64,000 nucleotides of DNA, taken from Plasmopara viticola (Eukaryota > Oomycota > Peronosporomycetes > Peronosporales > Peronosporaceae). Within the stretch, counting starts at the first letter, position 1. Every line of letters starts with the position of its first letter. Shown here in pieces: positions 43,961 to 56,026 of the stretch. A program made the position numbers and the translations under genes. Under the pieces are notes generated by a model. That model ran no database searches. It saw nothing but the letters and a program-made list of their open reading frames with translations, and was not told where the DNA came from. The stretch is taken from assembly GCA_001695595.3 (NCBI GenBank), contig MBPM02000104.1, positions 155,769-219,768 of the forward strand, written 5' to 3'.

Positions 43961-45543
43961 TTAGCCTTCGTGTTGCTTCTCATCGTGCATTGGCCACGAC
44001 ACCGGAAAAACAGCAGAAAAGAAGGCGTCCTCAATGATACCAATACAAACCATAAGGACAACATAGCTGAAGAGTATGATGTACCCATACACGTAAATCT
44101 GCCCAATCCAAGGAGTGTATGCAACATCATTGAAAGTATCGTGGATCTCGTCACCATTTGCCAAGGAAAACAATGTCGTCGCCGTGACGCTTGCACTTTG
44201 AAATCGAGGAAGTTCGGCCCCAAACATGACTGTTCCAAAAAGCACAAAACCAACAAAAATGGGTGAAACACCAACAAGAAATTGCATCACTCGCGGTAAA
44301 CCACGTCGTAAGGTAAGTCCTAGAATATGAAACCGTGTATTCACCTGCATATACCGGACGAGGCTGAGCCAATGCAATGCGCAGCATGAGGCAAATGTAA
44401 AACACAGCAAATCATTCAGCGAAAGTTTATAGGCGTGGCGCCACGTGGCCAAAAAACACACCACAGTCGCGAAATTGACAAGTAGAACACACCAAAACCA
44501 AAAATCTTTGGCAGCTATTTTTCCCATAGCGAGCGTGATTGAAGGTTTGTCAGCATAGTCGGAATGATCTGGGCACCGTGTAGCAATATGCTTGAGCTCA
44601 GACCATTTCAGCAACAACTCAATCATCTGCAATTAAAGCTGTCAGTTACCTCTACTTCATACCCAGTATTACACCTCACCTGGTACAGACCAATCACGAT
44701 AAGCGTGACCCAATTGAACATGACTCTAGTGTCCACTAGTATAGGCGGTATATCCCCTTTGTCGCCTCTTCTAAAACCTCTCATCAATGGTACGCGTACA
44801 AGGTTGTACTTCATCTTCACCACCATATGACCCTGGTTCAATAGATCGTAGCATATCACTACCGTCCACTCGTACAACACCTCCTCCATTCCCTTCCCGC
44901 TACTCAACTCCTCCATCGTTTTCAAGCCCACCACCATCTTGATCCGCATAACATCTAATGCATCGAAAAATGCTCTTGTCTCCTGCTGTCGCGCAGCTTT
45001 GCTCCCCATTCGTAGAGCCGCTGGCCATTGCGTGCTGATCGATGCATTTGTAATGTTATGGAGCGAAGTTATTGGCTCTTCGCCTACATCTGAGCGCACG
45101 GTAAGCAGTGGGGGCGGTATCTGTAGTTGCGTCTCATTACTGTAGACTAAAAACGAATCCAGCGCCACGTCCGCTAGTTGAAAGTAGTTTTGAACAACCC
45201 CATGTAGATGCTGACGCGTCTCGTTAACAGTGAATAGCGCACCTACTGGCAGTGAGGATAATCGTGCTGTAGAATCCCCGTCAAAAAAGTCGTCGTCCAC
45301 ATTTGCTGCAATTTCTTCCTCAATATCAAGCAAAAAGTGAGGTAGGGTATCCACGATTGTCTCGTCCGGTGCGATCTGTTTGATCACGTCCACGTAAAAG
45401 AGAAGACGCACCCATTCGTTGACTACGGCACGCTGGAACGGGTGTAGCACAGAGCCTAGCTGGGAGCTACGGAGTGTCATTAGTACTGCTGCACACACGT
45501 GCAGCAGCAATCGCAACAGTGGTAGCGCGTGGAGGAACTTCAT
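43961..45543 (-). CDS. Mucolipin-like TRP cation channel (polycystin/TRPML domain), two exons
   Basis: Exon 1 is 45543-44680 and exon 2 is 44626-43961. The 53-bp intron (GTGAGG...TTGCAG) joins GLYQ to MIELLLKW in phase, for 509 residues. S1 lies at about 3-21, followed by a luminal loop to about 267 with four N-glycosylation sequons (two NET, NIT, NAS). S2 is about 268-288, S3 329-351, S4 358-380, S5 399-425, and the pore with LFSLANGDE (filter NGDE at 445-448) is followed by S6 at 461-492. Animal mucolipins have NGDD in the filter and conduct cations from endolysosomes. Length and layout match TRPML better than PKD2. The cytosolic N-terminus is almost absent. Nearby upstream in-frame Met codons exist, so the start is likely but not certain. 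Confidence 0.85.
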
Positions 45544-45620
45544 AGTATGACATGTAGGCCGTCTTTCTATATCTTTAAAGTTGGAAAAGTGGAATTCGAA
45601 GTCTAAGTATCGGATATTAG

Positions 45621-45629
45621 TGCAATGAT
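45621..45629 (-). promoter_or_regulatory. Possible oomycete initiator of the TRP-channel gene
   Basis: On the minus strand TTATCATTGCACTAATATCC, about 80 nt upstream of the ATG, resembles the initiator plus flanking region reported for Phytophthora genes (TCATT then a T-rich stretch). The match is partial. Confidence 0.3.
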
Positions 45630-45900
45630 AAAAAGTACTATCATATGTCGTAGTCAAAAGATATTTGCCTCATGTAAGTTTAAATTAAAAAGCCTAACGG
45701 AATTGGGCTCATGTTTTATGTGTATTACTTACATTAAGTTTTGGTACCAAGACGGATTTAAGAATAGAGCAAACTTAAATTTACGCTCTGATAAGTAGCA
45801 ACGGCTGTCCACTTTCCCTTCGGTTGAAGTCAATTCAAGTCTTATTTTAAACGAATGATCCTCTCTGAGGATGGACCAGTATGATTATTTGCAGTAGGGC
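45630..45900. other. Intergenic, nothing recognised
   Basis: AT-rich unique sequence between the TRP-channel promoter side and the gene remnant. No Copia, satellite or coding similarity seen. Confidence 0.5.
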
Positions 45901-46196
45901 ATGCAAGACGGTTTGTATAAGCTGGCACTTTTGCATGGCCCAACGCGTTGGCAGCATTTGGTTGCGCAGGCAGCATACGCAATGAAAGCGCGTTTGAAGG
46001 CTCTTACCGGTCTTGAGAAAGATTTACTAAAACATCTTTAATAAGAGATGAAAGAGCCGTCCGCGTTTATGACGCCGGCGTTTAAAGCGAATGTCCTGCT
46101 GGAACAAAATCCACTCACTATGGAGGTAAATACTTCGAAGGAAAAAAATAAACTTTTACGTCTTCAGAAATTTTCGGAGGAACTTAAAAGAAGATT
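45901..46196 (+). pseudogene. Unidentified gene remnant with in-frame stops, abutting satellite
   Basis: One frame reads MQDGLYKLALLHGPTRWQHL to LEKDLLKHL (45901-46038), then TAA TAA, then in the same frame MKEPSAFMTPAFKANVLLEQ to KFSEELKRR (46048 to about 46194). Composition and codon flow look like a real alpha-helical protein, and the shared frame across the stops suggests one decayed gene. A further in-frame TAG lies just upstream (45895). From about 46197 the frame runs into satellite monomers, so any C-terminus was lost when the array expanded or invaded. I do not recognise the family. Confidence 0.5.
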
Positions 46197-49100
46197 TGTG
46201 GCCGTACATCATCTGAAGAGCGATTACAAGCTTAATCATGGCTCTATTGCGTCTGTGCACGTCTAAAGAGGAAGGCAGGACGCATCTGTGACCGTACAAT
46301 GTTTAGGCGCTTCTAATGAGTGATTTTACACTAAGGTATAACTCTGGTGCTTCTGTGCACATCTAGAACGATAGACAGGACGGACCTGTGCCATACATAA
46401 TCTCGGCACTTCAATAGAGTGATTATTCGCTCAGGCGTAGCTCTATTGCGTTTTGCACGTCTAGAAAGATAGATAGACGGGTCTATTGCCGTACAGTTTC
46501 TCAGCGCTTTACAGGAGTAAATGTACGCTTAGTTGTGGCTTTATTGCATCTGTGCACGTCTAGAAAGATAGACAAGACAGATCTGTGGCCGTACATCGCC
46601 TCGGTGCTTTAGAATAGTGCTCCTTTATTGCGTCAAGAAAGATAGACAGGACATGTATGTGGCCGTACTGCATTTCGGCGCTTTAAATGCGTATTTATAC
46701 ACTTAGTTAAGTTTGTATTGTGTCTGTGCACGTCTACAAAGATAGGTAAGACAAATCTGTGGCCGTGCAGCATCTCAGAATCTAAAACATTTCATTATAC
46801 GCTTAGTTGTGGCTCTGCTACGTCTATGCTTATCTAGATAGATAAACAGGACTTTTCTGCAATTATACCGCATCTCAGTACTTCAATACATTGATGTTGC
46901 GCTTGGCTGAGGCTCTATTGCGTCTATGCATGTGTAGAAAGATAGACAAGACGTATCAGTGGCCGTACTGCGTTTCGACGCTTTTAATAAGGAATTTTAC
47001 ACTTAGATGAGGCTCTATTGCATCTGTGCAGGTGTATCTGTGGCCGTTCAGCAACTCATCATTTCAAAAGAGAGATTATTTGCTTAGATATGACTCTATT
47101 GCGTCTGTGCACGTCTAGATAGATAGACAAAAGTATCGTGGCCGTACATCATCCAAGCACTCAAAAGTAGTAATTATACGCCTAGTTGTGACTCTATTGC
47201 TTCAGTTCACGTCTAGATCGATAGACAGAATGTATGTAGCATTTTGGCAATGTACACGCGTGATTATACGCTTAGTTTTGGCTCTATTGCTCTTGTGAAC
47301 GCCTGGAAAGATAGACAGGACGGATCTGTCGTCGTACTGCATCTTATTTGTTCAAAAGAGTTTTATACGCTCAATTGTGGCTCTGTTGCATCTGTGCATG
47401 TCTAAGAAGATAGGCAGGACCGATCTGTGGTCATAAAACATCTCAGCATTTTGATGACGTTAGGTTGTGGCTCTATTGTGTCTGTTCACGTCCAGAAAAA
47501 TAGGTCGGGAGGATTTGTTGCCACGCATTATCTCGGCGCTTTAAACGAGTGATTATACGCTTTATTTTGGCTTTGTTGCGCCTGTGCATGCCTAGAAAGA
47601 TATACAGGACATATTCGTGGCCGTACATCATCTCGGCACTTAAATAGAGTATATTTCCTCTCAGATCTGACTCAATTGCGTCTGTGCACGTCCCGAAAAA
47701 TAAAAGTTTTTGTGGCCGTACAGCATCTAAAAGAGTGAGTATACGCTCAGGTGTGACTCTATTGCGTCTGTGCTTTTAAAGAACGATAGAAAGGACGAAG
47801 CTGTGGCCTTTCATCATCTCAGCAATTTACACGAGTTAATAACGCTAAGGTGTGGCTTTATTAAGTCTGTACACGTCTAGAAAGATAGACAGGACGGATC
47901 CGTGTGGCCGAACAGCATCTCATATTTTCGAAAGATTGATTATATGCGTAGTTGTGGCTTTATTGCGTCTGTGGATGTCTATATAGCAAGACCCTTTGGC
48001 CGTACAGTATCTTAGCATTTTACGCATGACGAACACGAGGACTACACACTCATACCACGCTCTGCCATCTTGCCAACTGACAACAACCTTCTGTCGAGTC
48101 CGGGAATGTGCAGAACATCAACCATGCGAATGGAAAAAAAAGAATGAACGTACACTAGGGTATGACTCTATTGCATCTGTAGACGTCTAAACAAATAGAA
48201 AGGACGTATCTGTGGCTGTACATCATTTCAACGCTTGAAAAGAGTGATCATACACTTCGTTGTGGCTTTATTGCACTAGTGGACGTCTAGAACGATAGAC
48301 AGGACGTGTCTATGGCCGTACAGCGTTTTGATTGTTTGAATGAGCGATTATACGCTTCGGTGAGGCTCTGTTGCGTCTGCACATTTCTAGAAGGATAGAC
48401 AGGGCGGATCTGTGACCGTACGGCATCTCAACATTTCAATCGGTTTAATATTCGCTAAGTTGCGGCTCTATTGCGTCTGTGGATAACTAAATAGTAAGCC
48501 AGAACGTGTCCGTGGCCGTACATAATCCAAGCACTCTAAAAGAGTGATTATACGCTTAGTTGTGAGAATATTGCCTCAGTGCACGTCTAGATAGATTGAC
48601 AGGACATATTTGTGTCCGTACAGCGCATTGGCATTACAATCGAGTAGTTATACGCTTAGTTTTGTCTCTATTGCTCTTGTGCACGTCTAGAAAGACAGAG
48701 AGGACGGGTCTGTGGCGGTGCAGCGATTCGTCGCTTTGAGCGAGTGATTGTACACTTGAGTGAGACTCTGCTGCGTCTGTGATGTCTAGAAAGATAGATA
48801 GGACGAATCTGTGGCCATGCATCATCTCACCATTTCAAACGAGTAAATTTTTTCCAAGTTGTGGCTCTATTGCGTCTGTGATAATTAGATAGTAAGACAG
48901 GACATGCCTGTGGCCGTACATCATCCAAGCATTTGGAAGGAGTAATTATACGCTCTATTGCTTCAGTGCACGTCGAGATTGATAGACGGAAGGTATTTGT
49001 GTCCGTACAGCGTTTCGGCGGCATTATTGTGTGATTAGTTTTTGGCTCTATTGCGCTTTTGAACGTCTGAATAAAAAGACAAGACAGATCTGTAGCCGTA

Positions 49101-52100
49101 CAGCTTTTCGTCGCTTTAGGCACGTGATTTTTTGGCTCCATGGTGGCTCTATTGCGTGTGTGCAAGTCTAAAAAGATTAACAAGACAGATCTGTGACCGT
49201 AAATTATCTCGGCGCTTCACAAGGGTGATTATTCTCGCAGGTGTGGCCGATCACCTTCCCCGCTCTTCAAAAGAGCAATTGTACGCTTAGTTTTGGCTCT
49301 ATTGCGTTTGCACACGTCAAAAATGATAGAAAGAAAGTACCTACGGCCGCACATTATCTCAGCACTTCAAAAGAGAGAATATACTCTTTGTTGTGGCTCT
49401 ATTGCGTCTGCGCAAGTCTAGAATGATAAAAAGAACGCTTCTATTGCCGTACATCTTCCCAGCACTTCAAAAGAGCAAAAATACGCTTTTTTGTGGCTCT
49501 TTTGCGTGTGCACACATCTTAAATGATAGAAAAAACGTATCTATGGCCGTACATTATCCAGCATTTCAATAGAGCGAATATACGGTTAGTTGTTGCTTTA
49601 GTACGTCTACGCACGTCTAGAATGATACAAACAACGTATCTATGGCCGTACATCATCTTAGCACTTCGAAATAGCAATTATACGCTTTCTTGTTGCTCTA
49701 TTGCGTCTGCGCACGTCTAGAATGATAGAAAGGACGTATCTGTTGCCGTACATCATTTTAGCACTTCAAAGGAGAGAATATACGCTTTGTTGCTACTGTA
49801 TTGCGTCTATACACGTCCAGAATAATAGAAAGGACATTTCTAAAGCTGTACATCTTCCCGGTACTTTGAAAGAGCAATTATACGCTTTGTTGTTGCTCTA
49901 TTGCGTCTGCACACGGCTAGAATGATTGAAAGAACGTATCTATTGCCGTACATCATGTCAGCACTTCAAAAGAGGGAATGTACACTTTCTTGTTGTTCTA
50001 TCGTGTCTGCGCTCGTTAAACTGACAGAAAGAACGTATTTATGACCGTACATGATCTCAGCACTTCAAAAGAGTGAATGTAGGCTTCGTTGTGACTCTTT
50101 TGCGTCTACAAATGTCTCAAATGATAGGAAAACGTATCTACGGACGTACATCATCTTAGCACTTCAATAGAGCGAATATTCGATCAGTTGTGGTTCTATT
50201 CCGTCTGCGCACGTCTAGAATATTGAAAAGGACGGATCTATGGCCGTACATTTTCTCCTTATGAAAAAGAGTGAATATACGCTTTGATGTGGCTCTATTG
50301 CGTTTGCGCACGTCTAGCATGATTGAAAGGACGTGTCTATGGCCGTACACTATCTCAGCACTTTAAAAGAGCGACTATGCGCTTTGTTGTTGCTCTATTG
50401 CGTCTGCGCACGTCTAAAATGATAGAAAGGACGTATCTATGGCCGTACATCATCTCAGCACTTCAAAAGACCGACTATACGCTTTGTTGTTGCTCCATTA
50501 GATCTAGGCACGTCTAGAATGATGGTAAAGACATGTCTATGGACGTACATCATCTCAGCATTTCAAGAGATTGAATATACGATAAATTGTGGCTCTACTG
50601 CGTTTGTGCACGTCTATCATGATAGAGAGGATATATCTATTGCCGTACATCATCTCAGCAATTCAAAAGAGCGAATATACGCTTTGCGATTGCTCTGGTA
50701 CGTCTCCGCACGTCTAGAATGAAACAAAGGAGGAATCTTAGGGCGTACATCATCCCAGCACTTTTAAAGAGCGACTTTACGCTTTTTTGTTCCTCTATTG
50801 GGACTGCGCACGTCTATAATGATATAAAGGATGCCACCTTTGGCTGTACATCAACTAAGCACTTCAAACGAGCAACTATACGCTTTCTTGCAGCTTTTTT
50901 GCTTCTGTTCACGTCTAGAATGATATATGGACGTATCTATGGCCGTATATCATCTCAGCACTTCAAAGAGCGACTATACGCTTTCTTGCCGCTCTATTGC
51001 GTCTGCGCACAACTAGAATAATAATAAGGACGAATCTATGGCCGTACACCATCTCAGCACTTCGAAGGAGCAATTATATGCTTTGTTGTTGCCCTATTGC
51101 GTCTCCGCACGTCTTGAATGATAAAAAGGACGTATGTATGGCCGTACATCACCCCAGCACTTCAAGCGAGCGAATATACGATTTGTGATTGCTCTGGTGC
51201 GTCTGCGCACGTATAGAATGATAGAAAGGAGGAAGCTATGGCCGTACATCATCCCAGCACTTTTAAAGAGCGAATAATCGCCTTGTTGTTCTCTATTGCG
51301 TCTGCATACGTCTAGAATGATTGAAGGATGTGTCTATGGCTGTACATCAACCCAGAACTTCAAAGAGCGATTATACGCGTAGTTGTTGCTCTATTGCGTC
51401 TGCGCACGTCTAAAATGATAAAAAAGACGTATTTATGGCCGTACACCTTCAAAGGAGCGACTATACGCTTTGTTGTAGCTCGATTGCGTCTGCGCACGAC
51501 GTGAATGATTGAAAGAACGTATCCACGGCCGTGCAACATCTCAACAAATCAAATGAGTGAATATACGCGTTGTGATTGCTCTGGTGCGTCTCCGCACGTC
51601 TAGAATGACAAGGAGGACGTATCTTTGGCTGTACATCATCTCAGCACTTTGAAAGAGCATAATACGCTTTGTTGTTGCTCTTTTGCGTCTGATATAGCCT
51701 TGCATCATCTCAGCACTTCAAAAATGCTATTATACGCTTTTTTGTTGCTCTCTTCGTCTGCGCACATTAGAATGACAGAAAGGACGTATCTATGGCCGTA
51801 CATCATCTCAGCAATTCAAAAGAGTGAAGATACGCTCTGAGAAATCTCTGGTCCGTCTGCGCACGGCTAGAATGATAGCAAGGAGGAATCTATGTCCGTA
51901 CATCATCCCAGCATTTTTTAAAGAGCAAATATTTGCTTTTTAGTTCTCTGTTGCGTCTGCGCACGGCTAGAATGATAGAAAAGACGTATGTATGACCGTG
52001 CATCATCAGAGCACTTAAAAAAAGCGATTTTACGCTTTGTTATTGCTCTTTTGTGTCTGCGCACGTCTGGATTGATAGAATGGACGTATCTATGGCCGTG

Positions 52101-52352
52101 CATCATCTCAGCAATTCACAAGAGCGAATCTACGCTTTCAGATTGCTCTGGTGCGTCTCCGCACGTCTAGAATGATGGAAGGAGGAATCTCAGGCCGTTT
52201 ATTATCCCAGCACTTCAAGAGAGCGACTAGACGCTTTGTTGTTGCTCTATTGCGTCTGTGCACGTCTAGAATGATTTAAAGACGTATCTTTGGCCGTACA
52301 CCATTTCACCATTTCAAGAGATCGAGTATACGCTTTGTTGTTGCTTTATTGC
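46197..52352 (+). repeat. Satellite block S1, ~100-bp monomer, plus orientation
   Basis: About 60 tandem monomers. In well-kept parts (49.9-51.4 kb) the anchor CTATGGCCGTACATCATCTC recurs every 100 bp. A monomer in order: CACGTCTAGAATGATAGAAA, GGACGTATCTATGGCCGTAC, ATCATCTCAGCACTTCAAAA, GAGCGATTATACGCTTTG, TTGTTGCTCTATTGCGTCTG. Monomers at 46-49 kb, nearest the gene island, are the most diverged and vary in length, as expected of an array edge. No higher-order periodicity is obvious by eye in this block. Confidence 0.92.
48022..48150 (+). other. Non-satellite insert within S1
   Basis: About 130 bp replace the middle of one monomer and have no resemblance to the repeat. They contain a 39-codon open stretch (48028-48147, ending TGA) reading DEHEDYTLIPRSAILPTDNN and so on to MRMEKKE, which looks protein-like. 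No terminal repeats or target duplication are evident. Confidence 0.5.
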
Positions 52353-52412
52353 AACGTCTTTTCTATCATTCTAGACGTGCACAGACGCAATAGGGCAACA
52401 ACAAAGCGTATA
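52324..52412. repeat. Foldback palindrome at satellite strand switch
   Basis: The left arm at about 52326-52352 (GTATACGCTTTGTTGTTGCTTTATTGC in two halves) is complementary at roughly 24 of 27 positions to the right arm near 52386-52412, around a spacer of about 33 bp. It marks the point where monomer orientation flips from plus to minus. Confidence 0.8.
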
Positions 52413-53940
52413 TTTTCTCTTTTAAAGTGCTGAGATGATGTTCGGCCATGGATACGTCCTTTCTATCGTCTTAGACGTGCGCAGACGCAAAAGTGCCACA
52501 ACTCAGCGTATAATCGCTTTTTTGAAGTACCAGGATGATGAACGGCTATAAAAAAGTTTTTTTCTATCATTCTAGATGTGCGCAGACGCAATAGAGCAGC
52601 AACAAACGTATAATTGCTCTTTCGAAGTGCCGGAAAGATGCACGGTTATAGATATGTTTTTTCTATCATTCTAGACGTGTATAGACGCAATAGAGCAACA
52701 ACGAAGCATATGGTCGCTCTTTTGAAGTGCTGAGATGTTGTGCGACCATACATACGTCCTTTCTATCATTCTAGACGTGCGCACGCGAAATAGGGCCACA
52801 ACAAAGCGTATAGTCGCTCTTTTGAAGTGCTGGGATGATGTACAGCCATACATACGTCCTTTCTACTATTGTAGATATTCACAGACGCAATACAGCCACG
52901 ATTTTCCTTTGTTCGCTCTCTTCAAATGCTGAGATGATGCACGGCCATAGAAAGGTCTTCCTATCATTTAGACGTGCTTAGACACAATAGAGCAACAACA
53001 AAGCGTACAATTGCTCTTTTGAAGTGCCGGGCAAATGTACGGTTATAGATACGTCCTTTTTATCACTCTAGACGTGCATAGACGCAATAGAGCCACAACT
53101 AAGCGTATTATCGCTCTTTTAAAGTGCTGAGATGATGTACGGCCATAGAAACGTCTTTTCTATCATTTTAGACGTGCGCAGACGCAATAGAGCCACGACC
53201 AAGCGTATATTCACTCATTTGACTTACAAAGAATATGTACGGCCTTAGAAATGTCTTTTCTATCATTTTAGACGTGCGCAGAGGCAAAAGAGCAGCAGCA
53301 AAGCGCATAGATGCTCTGTCGAAGTGACGGGAAGATGTAAGTTTATAGATACGTTCTTTCTATCATTCTAGATGTGCATAGACACAAAAGAGCAACAACA
53401 AAGCGTATAATTGCTCTTTCGAAGTGCCGGGAAAAGGTACGGTTATAGATACGTCCTTTTTATCATTTTAGACGTGCATAGACGCAATAGAGCCACAACT
53501 CAGCTTAAAGTCGCTCTTTTGAAGTGCTGAGATAACGTACGGCCATACCTACGTTCTTTCTATCACTCGAGACGTGCACAGACGCAATAGAGCAACAACA
53601 AAGCGTATAATTGCACTTTCGAAGTGCTGAGATGATGTACAGCCATAGATACGTCCTTTCTGTCATTCTAGACGTGCAAAAACGCAATAGAGTCAAACCA
53701 AAGCGTATATTCGCTCTTTTGAAGTGCCGAGATGATGTACGGCCATAGGTACGTTTTTTCTATCATTCTAGACGTGCGCAGACGCAACAGAGCAACAAGA
53801 AAGCCTAAAGTCGCTCTTTTGAAGTGCTGGGATGATGGACGGCCATACAAACGTCGCTCTATCATTCTAGACGAGCGCAGACGCAATAGATCAACAAAAA
53901 AGCGAATTGTCGCTTTTTTGAAGTGCTGGGATGATGTACG
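52353..53940 (-). repeat. Satellite block S2a, ~100-bp monomer, minus orientation
   Basis: About 16 monomers of the same subfamily as late S1 but reversed (GACGTGCGCAGACGCAATAG, then AACAACAAAGCGTATAATCG on plus). The subfamily is unchanged across the 52352/52353 break, so this is an inverted copy of the same kind of array. Confidence 0.9.
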
Positions 53941-54242
53941 GCCATAGATTCGACCTTCCTGTATTTCTAGACGTTCACAGATGCGATGGAGCAGCAACTG
54001 AAGCGTATATTTATTCTTTAGAAGCGCTAACATTCTGTGCGACACAAATACGTCCTGTCTATCTTCCTAGACACCCACAGATGCAATCGAGCCACAACTA
54101 ACTGTATATTTATTCTTTTAAGACACTCAGATGCTATACGGTCAAAACCCCTCCATTCTATCCTTCTAGACATCCACAGATACAATAGAGCCACAACTAA
54201 ATGTATGATGACTTTCTAGAAGCACTGAGAGCTGTACGGCCC

Positions 54243-55426
54243 TAGATTTGTCCTTCCTGTCTTTCTAGACGTTCACAGATGCGATAGAGATGCAACTAAG
54301 CGTAATTTATTCTTTAAAAGCGCTAACATAGTGTGCGACCACAGATACGTCCTGTCTATCTTCCTAGACACCCACAGATGCAATCGAGCCACAACTAACT
54401 GTTTATTTATTCTTTTAAGACGCTCAGATGCTATACGGACAAAACCCCTCCATTCTATCCTTCTAGACATCCACAGATACAATAGAGCCACAACTAAACG
54501 TATGATGACTTTTTAGAAGCACTGAGACGCTGTACGACCCTAGATTTGTCCTTCCTGTCTTTCTAGACGTTCACAGATGCGATAGGCAACTAAGCGTAAT
54601 TTTTATCTTTAGAAGCGCTGACATTCTGTGCGACACAAATACGTCCTGTCTATCTTCCTAGACACCCACAGATGCAATCGAGCCACAACTAACTGTATAT
54701 TTATTCTTTCAAGACGCTCAGATGCTGTACGGACAAAACCCCTCCATTCTATCCTTCTAGACATCCACAGATACAATAGAGCCACAACTGAACGAATGAT
54801 GACTTTCTTGAAGCACTGAGACGCTGTTTGGCCCTAGATTTGTCCTTCCTGTCTTTCCGGACGTTCACAGATGTGATAGAGATGCAACTAAGCGTAATTT
54901 ATTCTTTAAAAGCGCTAACATAGTGTGCGACCACAGATACGTCCTGTCTATCTTCCTAGACACCCACAGATGCAATCGAGCCACAACTAACTGTTTATTT
55001 ATTCTTTTAAGACGCTCAGATGCTATACGGACAAAACCCCTCCATTCTATCCTTCTAGACATCCACAGATACAATAGAGCCACAACTAAACGTATGATGA
55101 CTTTTTAGAAGCACTGAGACGCTGTACGACCCTAGATTTGTCCTTCCTGTCTTTCTAGACGTTCACAGATGCGATAGGCAACTAAGCGTAATTTTTATCT
55201 TTAGAAGCGCTGACATTCTGTGTGACACAAATACGTCCTGTCTATCTTCCTAGACACCCACAGATGCAATCGAGCCACAACTAACTGTATATTTATTCTT
55301 TCAAGACGCTCAGATGCTGTACGGACAAAACCCCTCCATTCTATCCTTCTAGACATCCACAGATACAATAGAGCCACAACTGAACGAATGATGACTTTCT
55401 TGAAGCACTGAGACGCTGTACGGCCC
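54243..55426 (-). repeat. Higher-order repeat, ~296-bp trimer and 592-bp hexamer, two copies
   Basis: The anchor TAGATTTGTCCTTCCTGTC recurs at 54243, about 54540, 54835 and about 55132 (steps 295-297). Alternate copies are closest to each other, so the true unit is about 592 bp: the 72-residue shadow translation at 54273-54491 recurs unchanged at 54865-55083. A partial third unit starts near 55427. Confidence 0.85.
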
Positions 55427-56026
55427 TCGATTTGTCCTTCCTGTCTTTCCGGACGTTCACAGATGGATAGAGATGCAACAAAGCGTAATTTTAATCTTTA
55501 GAAGCGCTAACATTGTGTGCGACCACAGATACGTCCTGTCTATCTTCCTAGACACCCACAGATGCAATCGAGTCACAAATAATAGTATATTTATTCCTTC
55601 AAGACGCTCAGATGCTGTACGGACAAAATCCCGTCCTTTTTATCGTTCCGGACGTCCACAGATGCAATAGAGCCACAAATTAAAATATGACGACTCTCTA
55701 GAAGCACGGATACGCTGTACGGCCCTAGATGTGTCCTTTCTGTCTTTCTAGACGTTAACAGATGCGATAGAGAAAAAACTTAGCATATCTTTATTCTTTA
55801 GAAGCTCTAACGTTGTGTGCTGTCACAGATACGTCTAGTCTATCATTCATGACACCCACAGAAGCAATCTATCCACAACTAATTCTATATTTATTCTTTC
55901 GAGACGCTGAAATGCTGTACGGACAAATATCCGCCTTTCTTTATTCTAAGATTTCCACAGACTCAAAAGAGCCACAAACAAAAGTATGACGACTCTTCAG
56001 AAGCGCTAAGACGCTGTACGGCCCAC

